From the NCBI GenBank assembly GCA_946803715.1, contig CAMPET010000028.1:189412-206995 (forward strand): a stretch of 17,584 nt of DNA, in the 5' to 3' direction. A model generated the notes under the pieces. It was not told the DNA's origin, did no database searches, and saw only the letters and a program-made list of their open reading frames with translations. The DNA is from Beroe ovata (taxonomy: Eukaryota > Ctenophora > Nuda > Beroida > Beroidae). The position numbers and the translations under genes were made by a program. Below, one piece after another: positions 17,097-17,584 of the stretch. The stretch's first letter is position 1. Every line of letters starts with the position of its first letter.

Positions 17097-17584
17097 GAGT
17101 AATTAGTGTAATAGCCATGGTTTTCATTCTAAATCCATGACCAAACTACCTAAGTTCATGACCAAATTACCCAACTTTTCGCGGATTTTGTTATGGAAAA
17201 GAAAATGCGGGAAAATTTCAGACGCAATGCTTAATTTCAATTTTCATGGTTAAGGTTAACAAAGGAAATTAAATAATATTGAGCGAAAAATTAAACCGTG
17301 AATTTGATCGATTTGGAGGGGGTTGCGATAAAAGCACCCACAAAAGTATCAGAGAAACCAACGGCACTATAACATTAGAGAATGCGAAACTAAGAAAATC
17401 AACTTCCAAACAGATGATTCACTATGACTACGTAATGTCAATGACCAACTGAGAGAATGTGGTCTCATATTGTACAGATTGTCTTGTTAACACTCAGATT
17501 CTGGGTGCCAGAAGAGAGGGACAAGGAAAAAGAGACAGAGGGGATACCTCTTATCCCATGAGGAAATAATATGCATTATGTATA
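17097..17584. other. Upstream region of receptor C, nothing recognised
   Basis: No open frame or known motif. A CATGACCAAAYTACC block is repeated near 17136-17172. The region presumably contains the promoter of receptor C. Confidence 0.55.

Noticed and set aside
1-17584. CRISPR arrays, tRNA/rRNA genes, reverse transcriptase or transposase
   Set aside because: Scanned by eye on both strands; none found. Repeats are microsatellites or short local duplications.

Overview
The window looks like a stretch of an invertebrate animal nuclear genome. The evidence is short GT-AG introns (about 70 to 290 bp), many (TG)n/(AC)n/(GA)n microsatellites, an AT-leaning non-coding background and genes with animal domain architectures. 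The two protein families that can be recognised are a ciliary leucine-rich-repeat protein (LRRC46-like) and a tandem family of divergent rhodopsin-like receptors. The receptors' general look, with an R-A-[IV]-N-I-x-x-P-F-Y motif after TM3, recalls large orphan/chemosensory receptor sets of molluscs and other lophotrochozoans. That placement is inference, not proof.

Layout. Positions 1-748 end in one probable coding exon of a minus-strand gene (407-748) that continues beyond the left edge; it is Ser/Pro/Thr-rich and not recognised. Positions 749 to about 8690 have no gene I can support. They hold microsatellites, a 16-bp-period minisatellite (4127-4250, with two more units at 5106-5137), and a possible minus-strand promoter at 3467-3608 with RFX X-box-like, CCAAT and CRE sites. 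They also hold a weak two-exon open stretch (6744-7073) and a CpG-rich block (7975-8460) containing a fold-back element (8257-8387). At 8693-10198 a seven-exon plus-strand gene can be spliced by hand into a 241-residue LRRC46-like protein.

The right half (10308-17075) is a head-to-tail array of three minus-strand paralogous seven-transmembrane receptor genes, called A (10308-11901), B (12545-14274) and C (15481-17075) here. Each has an apparent signal peptide, an N-terminal ectodomain that differs strongly between copies, TM1-TM5 in exon 1, one phase-0 intron after a [IV/T]-Q motif at the cytoplasmic end of TM5, and TM6-TM7 in exon 2. Their spliced products are 434, 534 and 464 residues. They keep the class A landmarks N1.50, D2.50, R3.50, W4.50 (also in A) and P5.50. 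They lack D/E3.49, Y3.51, CWxP in TM6, NPxxY in TM7 and the TM3-ECL2 disulfide pair, and they share private motifs: VLKP[EQ][MV]G in ECL2 and SSTLTPLVL in TM7.

The LRRC46-like gene and receptor A are convergent, with stop codons only 109 bp apart, so their 3' ends may overlap. The receptor cluster is the most interesting part: a local duplication family with fast-changing ectodomains, including a Gln/Glu heptad-repeat stalk in B and a seven-codon duplication in ECL1 of C, on a conserved but motif-deficient membrane core. Its ligand and signalling route cannot be told from sequence alone.
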